Source: Lentimicrobium sp.
Lineage (GTDB): Bacteria > Bacteroidota > Bacteroidia > Bacteroidales > Lentimicrobiaceae
NCBI GenBank assembly: GCA_013336205.1
Contig: JAAXUD010000173.1
Coordinates: forward strand, 1 to 6,460
Direction: 5' to 3'
DNA length: 6,460 bases
Every line of letters begins with the position of its first letter. The first letter of the stretch is position 1. The notes below the pieces were generated by a model that had not been told where the DNA came from, did no database searches, and saw only the letters and a list, made by a program, of their open reading frames with translations. This document shows, piece by piece, positions 1 through 5,747 of this stretch. A program made the position numbers and the translations under genes.

Positions 1-62
1 ATTTCAAATCAGCGTATAAACCGGTAATGAAAAGGAAGAAATCCAGCTTCGTCCTCTTATGC

Positions 63-132
63 TTACCTTTTGTCTTTTACCTTTTATCTTTTATTTTTAA
101 CTTTTTACTTTAGACTTTTTACTTTTTACTTG
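63..132. repeat. Tandem 7-bp repeat array, ten units, immediately upstream of the desulfurase-SelD gene
   Basis: Ten consecutive heptamers can be read without gaps. On the + strand the first is TTACCTT and later ones include TTATCTT, TAACTTT, TTACTTT and AGACTTT. On the - strand the unit is AAAGTAA with variants. The array ends four bases before the ATG at 137, so it occupies the place where a promoter and leader would lie. Several units create TAnnTTTT (64-71, 78-85, 85-92, 98-105), one base away from the Bacteroidota -7 consensus TAnnTTTG. Bases 100-118 are an exact 19-bp inverted match to 5528-5546, after pbpC. The periodicity is directly visible; any regulatory role is inference. Confidence 0.85.
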
Positions 133-136
133 AAAA

Positions 137-2350
137 ATGGACCAGATTTACCTTGATTATAACGCCACAACACCAATTGACCCTGAAGTTGCAGCTGAAA
201 TGCGGCCTTTTCTTGATGAATACTTTGGGAATCCTTCGAGCAGTCATGCCTTTGGTATCAAAACCCGGATGGCAGTCGAAAAAGCCAGATCAAGAGTAGC
301 AGCCCTGATCAATTGTCGTCCGCAGGAGGTGGTTTTTACCAGTGGAGGTACAGAGTCAAATAACATGGCCATAAAGGGAGCGGCTTACGCGATGCGCAAA
401 CATGGCAACCACATAATCATTTCGGCTGTGGAGCATCCGGCGGTAACAGAGGTTTCCCGGTTTCTGGAGACTCAGGGTTTCGAAATTACAATTGTAAAGG
501 TTGATAAATTTGGAATGGTTGATCCTGAGGATGTTAAAAAAGCCTTGCGTCCTGAAACCATTCTGATCTCTGTTATGCATGCGAATAATGAAGTAGGAAC
601 CATTCAACCTATTGCAGCCATAGCCGACATAGCCCGCAGGCATGGCGCACTCATGCACACAGATGCTGCCCAGTCGCTTGGTAAAATTCCCGTGGATGTT
701 AAGGAGCTTGATATCGATCTTTTATCAGTGGCTGGTCATAAATTATATGCGCCCAAGGGTATTGGGATGCTTTACATCCGGCATGGTGTTAAAATTGAAA
801 AGTTGATGCATGGCGCTGATCATGAGCAAAACCTGAGGGCAGGTACTGAAAATGTACTCGAAATTGTGGGCCTGGGTAAGGCCTGTGAAATAGCAGCAAA
901 AAATCTTGAAAATAACCTTATTCATCTTTCCAGGATGAAGAACCGATTGCTTAAAGAACTTGCCGGAAAATTAGGCGATTTGCGTATCAACGGGCATCCG
1001 ACCCGAAGTTTGCCCAATACACTGAGCATTGGCTTTGAAAATCTGAATGCGGTGAGTTTGTTACAGGCAATGGAAGGGGTGGCTGCTTCAGCAGGGGCTG
1101 CCTGTCATACCGGCACCACGGGCGATTCGTCTGTGCTTGGTGCGATGAAGGTTCCGCCGGCCTTTTCGCAGGGAACAATCCGCTTTTCAACCGGTCGTTA
1201 TACCACCGAGGAGGAAATTGATAAAGCCGTTGAAATTATTGCTGAGGCGGTGAAATCTCTGCAGCCGGAATCAATGGAAAAATCAGAAATAACTCATAAG
1301 GGTGAGATGGTGAAACTCACGCATTTTACCCATGGTCTCGGGTGTGCCTGTAAAATGCGACCTGCCGATCTTGAAATTGTGCTTGCAAATATGCCGGCAG
1401 TTAAAGATCCACGGGTTATTGTAGGTGCTGATAAACGTGACGATGCAGCTGTTTATCTGCTGAATGATGAAATGGCGCTGGTGCAGACAGTTGATTTCTT
1501 TACCCCGGTTGTAGATGATCCTTACACTTTTGGTGCCATAGCGGCTGCCAATTCACTGTCAGATATTTATGCAATGGGTGCCAGGCCGATTTTTGCACTT
1601 AATATTGCTGCTTTTCCTGTAAACCGCCTTCCGTTGTCGGTACTTGAAGCCATTCTGAAAGGAGCATCCGATAAGGCCACTGAAGCCGGAATTCCTATTT
1701 TGGGCGGACATTCCATCGAGGATACCGAACCTAAGTTTGGAATGGTAGTCAGTGGATTGGTGCATCCTGGTAAAGTATTGTCGAATGCCGGGGCTAAGTC
1801 AGGGGATGTACTTATTCTTACAAAACCGCTTGGAACCGGAATTATTTCAACTGCTGCCAAACGCGGTATTGCTGATGAAGTCAGCATAAAATCAGCCATT
1901 AGTACCATGCAAACACTGAATAAAACGGCTGCTGAATTTATGCTCAAACGCAAGGTAAACGCCTGTACCGATGTTACAGGTTTTGGGTTGGCCGGACATC
2001 TTCACGAATTAACGGCAGCTTCCGGTGTTGAAGCTGAAATCTGGTTTGATCAACTCCCTTTCATCGAAGGTGTGCAAAGTCTGGCTGCAGCAGGTGCAAT
2101 TCCCGGGGGCACCATTGCAAATGCTGATTTTGCAGCTGCTTTTGCTGATTTTGGAGATCTTTCCCAAACCGATATTTACCTTGTTTGCGATGCACAAACA
2201 TCGGGGGGATTATTAATCAGTTTGCCTATGGACGAAGCAAGCTTGCTTATAAGCGATCTCACCGAAAATGGATTGACTGCTGCCATGATAGGCAGGTTAA
2301 ATGAAGCCGGAGCAGGTAATATCAGGTTTGTTTTTGAAAAGCAGGAATAA
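137..2350 (+). CDS. selD: Fusion protein: cysteine desulfurase/selenocysteine lyase domain + selenide, water dikinase (SelD)
   Basis: This 737-residue protein should mobilise selenium (or sulfur) with PLP and activate it as selenophosphate from selenide, ATP and water in the cytoplasm. Residues 1-375 are a class V aminotransferase-fold desulfurase: IYLDYNATTP (4-13), SGGTESNN (69-76), HANNEVGT (148-155), HTDAAQS (174-180), the PLP lysine K202 in GHKLYAPKG, and the catalytic cysteine C323 in SAGAACHTG. GAACH resembles eukaryotic selenocysteine lyase more than the IscS loop (GSACTS), so lyase activity is plausible but inferred. Residues 376-391 are a short linker. Residues 392-737 are a complete SelD, about the usual 345 residues: HGLGCACK with C403 and K406 matching E. 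coli Cys17 and Lys20, VDFFTPVVDDP (452-462), GGHSIEDTEPKFG (523-535), TDVTGFGLAGHLHE (611-624) and DAQTSGG (685-691). The active site uses Cys (TGT), not selenocysteine. The start fits the family N-terminus; no Shine-Dalgarno sequence is visible. Such fusions are known in a few bacteria. No other selenium gene is in the window. Confidence 0.95.
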   Translation: MDQIYLDYNATTPIDPEVAAEMRPFLDEYFGNPSSSHAFGIKTRMAVEKARSRVAALINCRPQEVVFTSGGTESNNMAIKGAAYAMRKHGNHIIISAVEHPAVTEVSRFLETQGFEITIVKVDKFGMVDPEDVKKALRPETILISVMHANNEVGTIQPIAAIADIARRHGALMHTDAAQSLGKIPVDVKELDIDLLSVAGHKLYAPKGIGMLYIRHGVKIEKLMHGADHEQNLRAGTENVLEIVGLGKACEIAAKNLENNLIHLSRMKNRLLKELAGKLGDLRINGHPTRSLPNTLSIGFENLNAVSLLQAMEGVAASAGAACHTGTTGDSSVLGAMKVPPAFSQGTIRFSTGRYTTEEEIDKAVEIIAEAVKSLQPESMEKSEITHKGEMVKLTHFTHGLGCACKMRPADLEIVLANMPAVKDPRVIVGADKRDDAAVYLLNDEMALVQTVDFFTPVVDDPYTFGAIAAANSLSDIYAMGARPIFALNIAAFPVNRLPLSVLEAILKGASDKATEAGIPILGGHSIEDTEPKFGMVVSGLVHPGKVLSNAGAKSGDVLILTKPLGTGIISTAAKRGIADEVSIKSAISTMQTLNKTAAEFMLKRKVNACTDVTGFGLAGHLHELTAASGVEAEIWFDQLPFIEGVQSLAAAGAIPGGTIANADFAAAFADFGDLSQTDIYLVCDAQTSGGLLISLPMDEASLLISDLTENGLTAAMIGRLNEAGAGNIRFVFEKQE

Positions 2351-2460
2351 ATTCACCATCAGCCGGGATTGTCTGGCAGATAAAGATGATTATAAAAAGG
2401 AAAGAGAGGGCAATTGCATTTAGTTCACTATGCTCATTTGCATGTTTTCTGAAAAAGTAA

Positions 2461-2548
2461 AACCGGCTGTCAACTTAGGTTCCCGCTTTTAGCGCGTAGG
2501 AATTTGTAGAAATTAAGTTGAGAACTGTGCATAAGTTAACAGCCGGTT
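2461..2548. repeat. 88-bp element bounded by 17-bp inverted repeats (MITE-like or structured RNA)
   Basis: The left arm AACCGGCTGTCAACTTA (2461-2477) and right arm TAAGTTAACAGCCGGTT (2532-2548) are inverted copies matching at 16 of 17 positions; the exception is C2471 against A2538. The stem can continue inward with GTTC (2479-2482) and GAAC (2522-2525) across a bulge. GTAA occurs on both sides (2457-2460 and 2550-2553), compatible with a short target duplication but of low information. An outer 8-bp inverted pair, TGCTCATT (2431-2438) and AATGAGCA (2579-2586), surrounds it. It could be a small non-autonomous mobile element, a structured RNA, or a hairpin ending the upstream transcript. No T-run follows, so a classical intrinsic terminator is unlikely. 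Confidence 0.6.
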
Positions 2549-2651
2549 CGTAAGGGAAGCTTAAATAATTTTAGCGATAATGAGCAAAACAAGGAACTTT
2601 TATATATTATGGCCATTATGTAAAAAAGTAATGCGTAAAATGCAAATTGAA

Positions 2652-2681
2652 TTGAAATAATTTACTTTATTATTGACTTTG
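2652..2681 (+). promoter_or_regulatory. Weak candidate Bacteroidota promoter inside the gene-free region
   Basis: TTG at 2652-2654 is followed after 19 bases by TGACTTTG at 2674-2681, one base off the TAnnTTTG -7 consensus and at the spacing typical of Bacteroidota sigma-ABfr promoters. No reading frame of note begins downstream, so it would have to serve a noncoding transcript or a very long leader for pbpC. In AT-rich DNA such a match may be chance. Confidence 0.2.
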
Positions 2682-2860
2682 GTGATAAAAGTGTAAAATA
2701 TATTTCTATTGTGTTTGGAGATACGGCTTCCACCAGGTAATATTTCCTGAATCCGTTTAATTTAAAATGCATTTAATCAATACTCCGTTAATAATTTTTA
2801 AATCATTGATCTACAAGGTATTGTGAAAATTGATTTTAAAATTATAAATCATTCAGAATC

Positions 2861-2880
2861 ATCCCGATAGCTGTCGGGAT
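2861..2880. repeat. 20-bp palindrome with ATCCCGA / TCGGGAT arms
   Basis: Arms ATCCCGA (2861-2867) and TCGGGAT (2874-2880) are perfect inverted copies around TAGCTG, whose only mismatch is a T-G pair. This motif, close to ATCCCGATAGCTATCGGGAT, recurs between genes in many Bacteroidota genomes as I recall them; that is recollection, not a search result. No T-run follows, so it is annotated as a repeat and not as a terminator. Confidence 0.7.
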
Positions 2881-2889
2881 TGCTGCCTG

Positions 2890-2938
2890 CCCCGCACACT
2901 TTTGCAGGATCTTTGCAGCGTGCTCCGCAGTTGCGGGG
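2890..2938. repeat. Inverted repeat CCCCGCA ... TGCGGGG
   Basis: CCCCGCA (2890-2896) and TGCGGGG (2932-2938) are perfect 7-bp inverted arms. A competing tight hairpin uses CCGCA (2925-2929) with TGCGG (2932-2936). Between the arms, CTTTTGCAGGATCTTTGCAG carries a short internal duplication (TTTGCAG twice). It belongs with the neighbouring palindromes as a composite of small interspersed repeats. Confidence 0.55.
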
Positions 2939-2943
2939 TCTTT

Positions 2944-3013
2944 GTCTGCCTGTCTATATGAGCAATCAGGCAGACAGGCCTGCCTGATTGCCTGAGCTAT
3001 CAGGCAGACAGGC
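2944..3013. repeat. GCCTG/CAGGC palindrome cluster with 15-bp direct repeat
   Basis: The strongest hairpin has a perfect 12-bp stem, GCAATCAGGCAG (2962-2973) and CTGCCTGATTGC (2980-2991), with a 6-base loop. GTCTGCCTG (2944-2952) can alternatively pair with CAGGCAGAC (2967-2975). The 15-mer ATCAGGCAGACAGGC occurs twice as a direct repeat (2965-2979 and 2999-3013). The 9-mer CAGACAGGC also occurs after pbpC at 5591-5599, so the same repeat family lies on both sides of that gene. This resembles REP-type palindromic repeats; mobility is inference. Confidence 0.7.
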
Positions 3014-3144
3014 GTGATTCTTAATTCTAACTGACTGTTTTTTAATAGTACCTGATTTCATTTAAACGGGTGAGGTACCGATAATTTCGTTTCTGCCCAA
3101 TATTGAGCCGTATAACCGATAGTTATTTTTTAGGCAACATAGTC

Positions 3145-3152
3145 TAACTTTG
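3145..3152 (+). promoter_or_regulatory. Candidate -7 promoter box of pbpC (TAACTTTG)
   Basis: TAACTTTG is an exact match to the Bacteroidota -7 element TAnnTTTG and lies 17 bases before the ATG at 3170. Transcription would start roughly at 3158, leaving a leader of only about a dozen bases. No clear TTG -33 element is present at the expected spacing. Its position next to a gene start supports it more than the motif alone. Confidence 0.55.
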
Positions 3153-3169
3153 TAACGAACTATTGGCTT

Positions 3170-5515
3170 ATGATGGACCTGGAACCCGGGAATCGGGGAA
3201 TGCTGAGGAATATTGCAGGAAACCGCTTATTGCTGTTATTCTTGGCAGCCGTCTTATTGCCTTTATTGTTTTTCCTGATGCTGGATTCTATCTTCCCTTT
3301 CCGGACAGAGAAGATCATTTATTCAAAAGTTATTTATGCTTCCGACAGTACTTTGCTTCATGGCTTTCTGAGTTCTGATCAAAAGTGGCGGCTCTATGCT
3401 GATATAGACGAAATTACGCCGGAATTGCGCCAGGCATTTATTTATAAGGAGGATCGTTGGTTTTATTACCACCCTGGTGTTAATCCGCTGGCTGTCATCA
3501 GGGCTGCAATAAATAATATGGCTAAAGGCAGGAGAACTTCCGGTGCATCAACCATTACCATGCAACTTGCCCGCCTGCTTGATCCGGCACCCCGCAACCT
3601 GAAAAGTAAAATACGTGAAATGTTCAGGGCGCTGCAACTGGAATGGCATTATGCAAAAGATGAAATTCTGTTGACTTATCTGAATCTTTTGCCTTACGGC
3701 GGAAATATTGAAGGCGTAAAATCAGCCTCCCTGATTTATTTCGGGCAGTCACCCAAAGCACTGAGCCCTGCACAGGTAATAATGCTGATGGTGATCCCGA
3801 ATAATCCAAACGCGCTGAGGCCAGGCATAAATTATGACAGACTCTTACAGCGTCGGAACCACTGGCTTTCCCAACTAAAAGGACAAAACATCTTCAGCAA
3901 TGAAGCCATTGAAGACGCAATAAATGAACCTTTTGAACGTAAGCGGTATCCGGTTCCTTCTCTGGCACCGCACCTTTCGTACCGCTTGCGCAACATACCC
4001 ACGGATAAATACGGGCTGATTACAACCCTGAAACCATCCATTCAGGATAAAGTTGAAGGATTGGTCCGAAATCATGCCCGGCTGCTTCGAACCATGCAGA
4101 TAAACAATGCGGCAGTGCTTGTTGTAAATAATCATACACTCGAAGTTGAGGCCTATATAGGTTCTGCTGGTTTTGATGAGAACCTCTATCAGGGTCAGGT
4201 CGATGGTGTTAGTGCTCTGCGTTCTCCTGGGTCGGCACTGAAGCCTTTGCTTTATGCCATTGCTTTTGACCAGGGGCTGATAAGTCCGAAAATGGTCATC
4301 ACCGATGTGCCTGCGAATTTCAATGGTTACCGGCCCGAGAATTTTGACGAAACATACCGCGGTAAAATCACAGTAGAGCAAGCCCTGGCGCTTTCATTAA
4401 ATGTTCCGGCCGTTAACCTGCTCGACAGAATGGGTAACGAAGCTTATCTTGGTGCATTGTCGAAAGGTGGATTTAAATGGATAGCCAGAAACCGGAAAAA
4501 GCTGGGCTTGTCGGTGGTATTGGGCGGTTGTGGTGCAACGTTGGAAGAAATAACTACGCTGTATGCTTCTTTTGCAAATGAAGGGATTTTTCATCCGCTA
4601 AAACTGCTGAAGAACGAAAATAATTTACGGACTGACACCCTTTGTTCTTCCGGAGCAGCTTATATGCTGACACAGATATTAACAGGCCTGAAGCGTCCTG
4701 ATTTGCCGGCTCAGTATCAGTCCTCGGCTGATTTGCCCCGGATTGCCTGGAAAACCGGAACCTCTTATGGACGGCGCGATGGGTGGGCGATTGGTTATAA
4801 CCGGGATTATACAGTCGGAGTGTGGACGGGCAATTTTCCCGGAAACGGAATTCCTGAACTCAATGGAGCTGATTGTGCTGTGCCACTATTGTTCAATATT
4901 TTCAGGGCAATAAGTCCGAAGAGCAGGCCCGACTGGTTTGCTCCACCTGAAGATCTTGACTTCAGGCTGGTTTGTTCAGAATCAGGCATGCCTCCCGATA
5001 CATTTTGTCATCATGTTGTGATGGACTATTTTCTGCCGGGAATCTCACCTTCGGTCCGTTGCAATCATATGCAGAAACAATATGTCAATGAATCAGAAAC
5101 TATGAGCTACTGCCATACAAGCCTTCCTGAAAAAGGCTATAAAGAAAAATTTTACCCGTATTATCCAGCAGATCTGATTTCATGGTACAATGAAATGCAG
5201 GTGCCCTATAAAATGGTACCGCCTCATAACCCGGAGTGTCCGACCATAAACAACGGCAATGCACCCCGGATTACTTCACTTACCGATGGCGCTGAGTATC
5301 TGTTGATCTATGGCAGAAGCCAGCAGCTGATGCTTTCATGTAATGCCGAAAATGGAGTTGGCAAAGTATATTGGTATCTGAATGATAAGTTTTATAAGGC
5401 TGCAATTCCATCTGAAAAAGTGTTTTTTACACCGGAAGCAGGCAATTACAAGGTCAGCTGCTCCGATGATAGAGGGAGAAACAGTGATGTTTGGGTGAAG
5501 GTGACGTTTATTTAA
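3170..5515 (+). CDS. pbpC: Penicillin-binding protein 1C: bifunctional peptidoglycan glycosyltransferase/transpeptidase
   Basis: This 781-residue protein (E. coli PbpC is about 770) should polymerise lipid II and carry a penicillin-binding transpeptidase module at the outer face of the inner membrane. A single hydrophobic anchor lies at about 19-41. The GT51 domain follows: EDRWFYYHPGVNP (94-106) with predicted catalytic Glu94, TSGASTITMQLAR (123-135) and ALQLEWHYAKDEILLTYLN (154-172) with the conserved Glu158. The transpeptidase has S355-x-x-K358 in SPGSALKP, S409-L-N411 and K528-T-G530. After it comes a cysteine-bearing segment (C602, C613, C631) with SGMPPD and FLPGISP, typical of PBP1C, then a BiPBP_C domain at about 697-779. 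All motifs are intact, so it should be active. The start is uncertain between ATG 3170, ATG 3173 and Met11 at 3200; the -7 box at 3145 favours the first two. The alpha-2-macroglobulin gene often next to pbpC in other bacteria is not beside it here. Confidence 0.95.
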   Translation: MMDLEPGNRGMLRNIAGNRLLLLFLAAVLLPLLFFLMLDSIFPFRTEKIIYSKVIYASDSTLLHGFLSSDQKWRLYADIDEITPELRQAFIYKEDRWFYYHPGVNPLAVIRAAINNMAKGRRTSGASTITMQLARLLDPAPRNLKSKIREMFRALQLEWHYAKDEILLTYLNLLPYGGNIEGVKSASLIYFGQSPKALSPAQVIMLMVIPNNPNALRPGINYDRLLQRRNHWLSQLKGQNIFSNEAIEDAINEPFERKRYPVPSLAPHLSYRLRNIPTDKYGLITTLKPSIQDKVEGLVRNHARLLRTMQINNAAVLVVNNHTLEVEAYIGSAGFDENLYQGQVDGVSALRSPGSALKPLLYAIAFDQGLISPKMVITDVPANFNGYRPENFDETYRGKITVEQALALSLNVPAVNLLDRMGNEAYLGALSKGGFKWIARNRKKLGLSVVLGGCGATLEEITTLYASFANEGIFHPLKLLKNENNLRTDTLCSSGAAYMLTQILTGLKRPDLPAQYQSSADLPRIAWKTGTSYGRRDGWAIGYNRDYTVGVWTGNFPGNGIPELNGADCAVPLLFNIFRAISPKSRPDWFAPPEDLDFRLVCSESGMPPDTFCHHVVMDYFLPGISPSVRCNHMQKQYVNESETMSYCHTSLPEKGYKEKFYPYYPADLISWYNEMQVPYKMVPPHNPECPTINNGNAPRITSLTDGAEYLLIYGRSQQLMLSCNAENGVGKVYWYLNDKFYKAAIPSEKVFFTPEAGNYKVSCSDDRGRNSDVWVKVTFI

Positions 5516-5555
5516 AGTCTAAAGTACAAAGTCTAAAGTAAAAAGTAAAAAGTTA
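5514..5555. repeat. Tandem 7-bp repeat array, six units, starting inside the pbpC stop codon
   Basis: Six perfect-phase heptamers follow one another: AAAGTCT, AAAGTAC, AAAGTCT, AAAGTAA, AAAGTAA, AAAGTTA. The first two bases are the AA of the pbpC TAA stop. The unit is the same as in the array at 63-132 but inverted, and bases 5528-5546 match 100-118 exactly in inverse orientation (19 bp). It has no hairpin potential of its own, so it is unlikely to be a terminator. Confidence 0.85.
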
Positions 5556-5564
5556 ACCTGACAT

Positions 5565-5600
5565 AACGCTGCCTGCCTGCCTTTAGCGTTCAGACAGGCA
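5565..5600. repeat. Palindromic repeat of the GCCTG/CAGGC family downstream of pbpC
   Basis: AACGCT (5565-5570) and AGCGTT (5585-5590) form perfect arms around three tandem GCCT-type units (GCCTGCCTGCCT). TGCCTG can instead pair with CAGGCA (5595-5600). CAGACAGGC (5591-5599) is shared with the cluster before pbpC. The hairpin might stall or end transcription after pbpC, but no T-run follows, so it is called as a repeat. Confidence 0.5.
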
Positions 5601-5607
5601 TTTCATC

Positions 5608-5663
5608 GAGCCATATCGAAGGGCCGTTCTTCTCAATTTTACCCTGAGCCAGTTGAGGGGCCG
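5608..5663. repeat. Two degenerate copies of a GAGCCA...GGGCCG repeat
   Basis: GAGCCA followed by GGGCCG occurs at 5608-5626 (7-base gap) and again at 5646-5663 (6-base gap). The stretches CCTGAGC and TCGAAGGG resemble the widespread intergenic motif of the type CCCTGAGC...TCGAAGGG seen in many bacterial genomes, which is a recollection and not a search result. The copies are short and diverged. Confidence 0.35.
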
Positions 5664-5710
5664 AAATCCGATATCTGCAAACCGCAATCAGAATTCCTCT
5701 TCCTTTTTCC

Positions 5711-5718
5711 TATCTTTG
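5711..5718 (+). promoter_or_regulatory. Candidate -7 promoter box of ychF (TATCTTTG)
   Basis: TATCTTTG matches the Bacteroidota -7 consensus TAnnTTTG exactly and lies 29 bases before the ychF ATG, predicting a leader of about 23 bases. No TTG is seen at the usual -33 spacing. AGGA at 5741-5744 is a weak Shine-Dalgarno-like purine run very close to the start. Confidence 0.55.
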
Positions 5719-5747
5719 CACCTCTTTAACAATCAGATTCAGGAATT

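Larger units (their letters stand above)
2351..3169. other. 819-bp gene-free region between the selD fusion and pbpC
   Basis: I see no convincing coding sequence in either strand here; the longest start-to-stop frames are a few dozen codons without family resemblance. The contents are an 88-bp inverted-repeat element (2461-2548), a strongly AT-rich stretch from about 2560 to 2860 with one promoter-like match (2652-2681), a GC-rich palindrome cluster (2861-3013), and a short run leading to the pbpC promoter box at 3145. No tRNA or rRNA is recognisable. The length is unusually large for two co-directional housekeeping genes, and the patchwork of base composition suggests insertions of small repeats. 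Confidence 0.75.

Noticed and set aside
1..27. Possible C-terminal tail of an upstream gene (open frame ending at TAA 25-27)
   Set aside because: Nine codons are too few to recognise anything.
27..113. A 28-codon frame starting MKRKK followed by a hydrophobic run, just before the desulfurase-SelD gene
   Set aside because: Its hydrophobic part is simply the translation of the T-rich heptamer array, and it has no supporting start signal.
63..132. CRISPR array
   Set aside because: Units are 7 bp and contiguous with no spacers.
1335..1355. Selenocysteine codon in the SelD active site
   Set aside because: The catalytic position is a plain TGT cysteine codon.
1567..1953. 128-codon reading frame on the - strand inside the SelD domain
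   Set aside because: It lies wholly within a well-supported gene and shows no family motifs; it is an antisense shadow.
2461..2548. Integron attC site
   Set aside because: The arms do not fit the RYYYAAC/GTTRRRY consensus (right side reads GTTAACA), and there is no integrase or cassette gene nearby.
2461..2548. Intrinsic terminator of the selD fusion
   Set aside because: The stem is long with a 54-base interior and no T-run follows it.
3875..4381. 168-codon reading frame on the - strand within pbpC
   Set aside because: The + strand carries intact transpeptidase motifs and the antisense protein has no recognisable domain.
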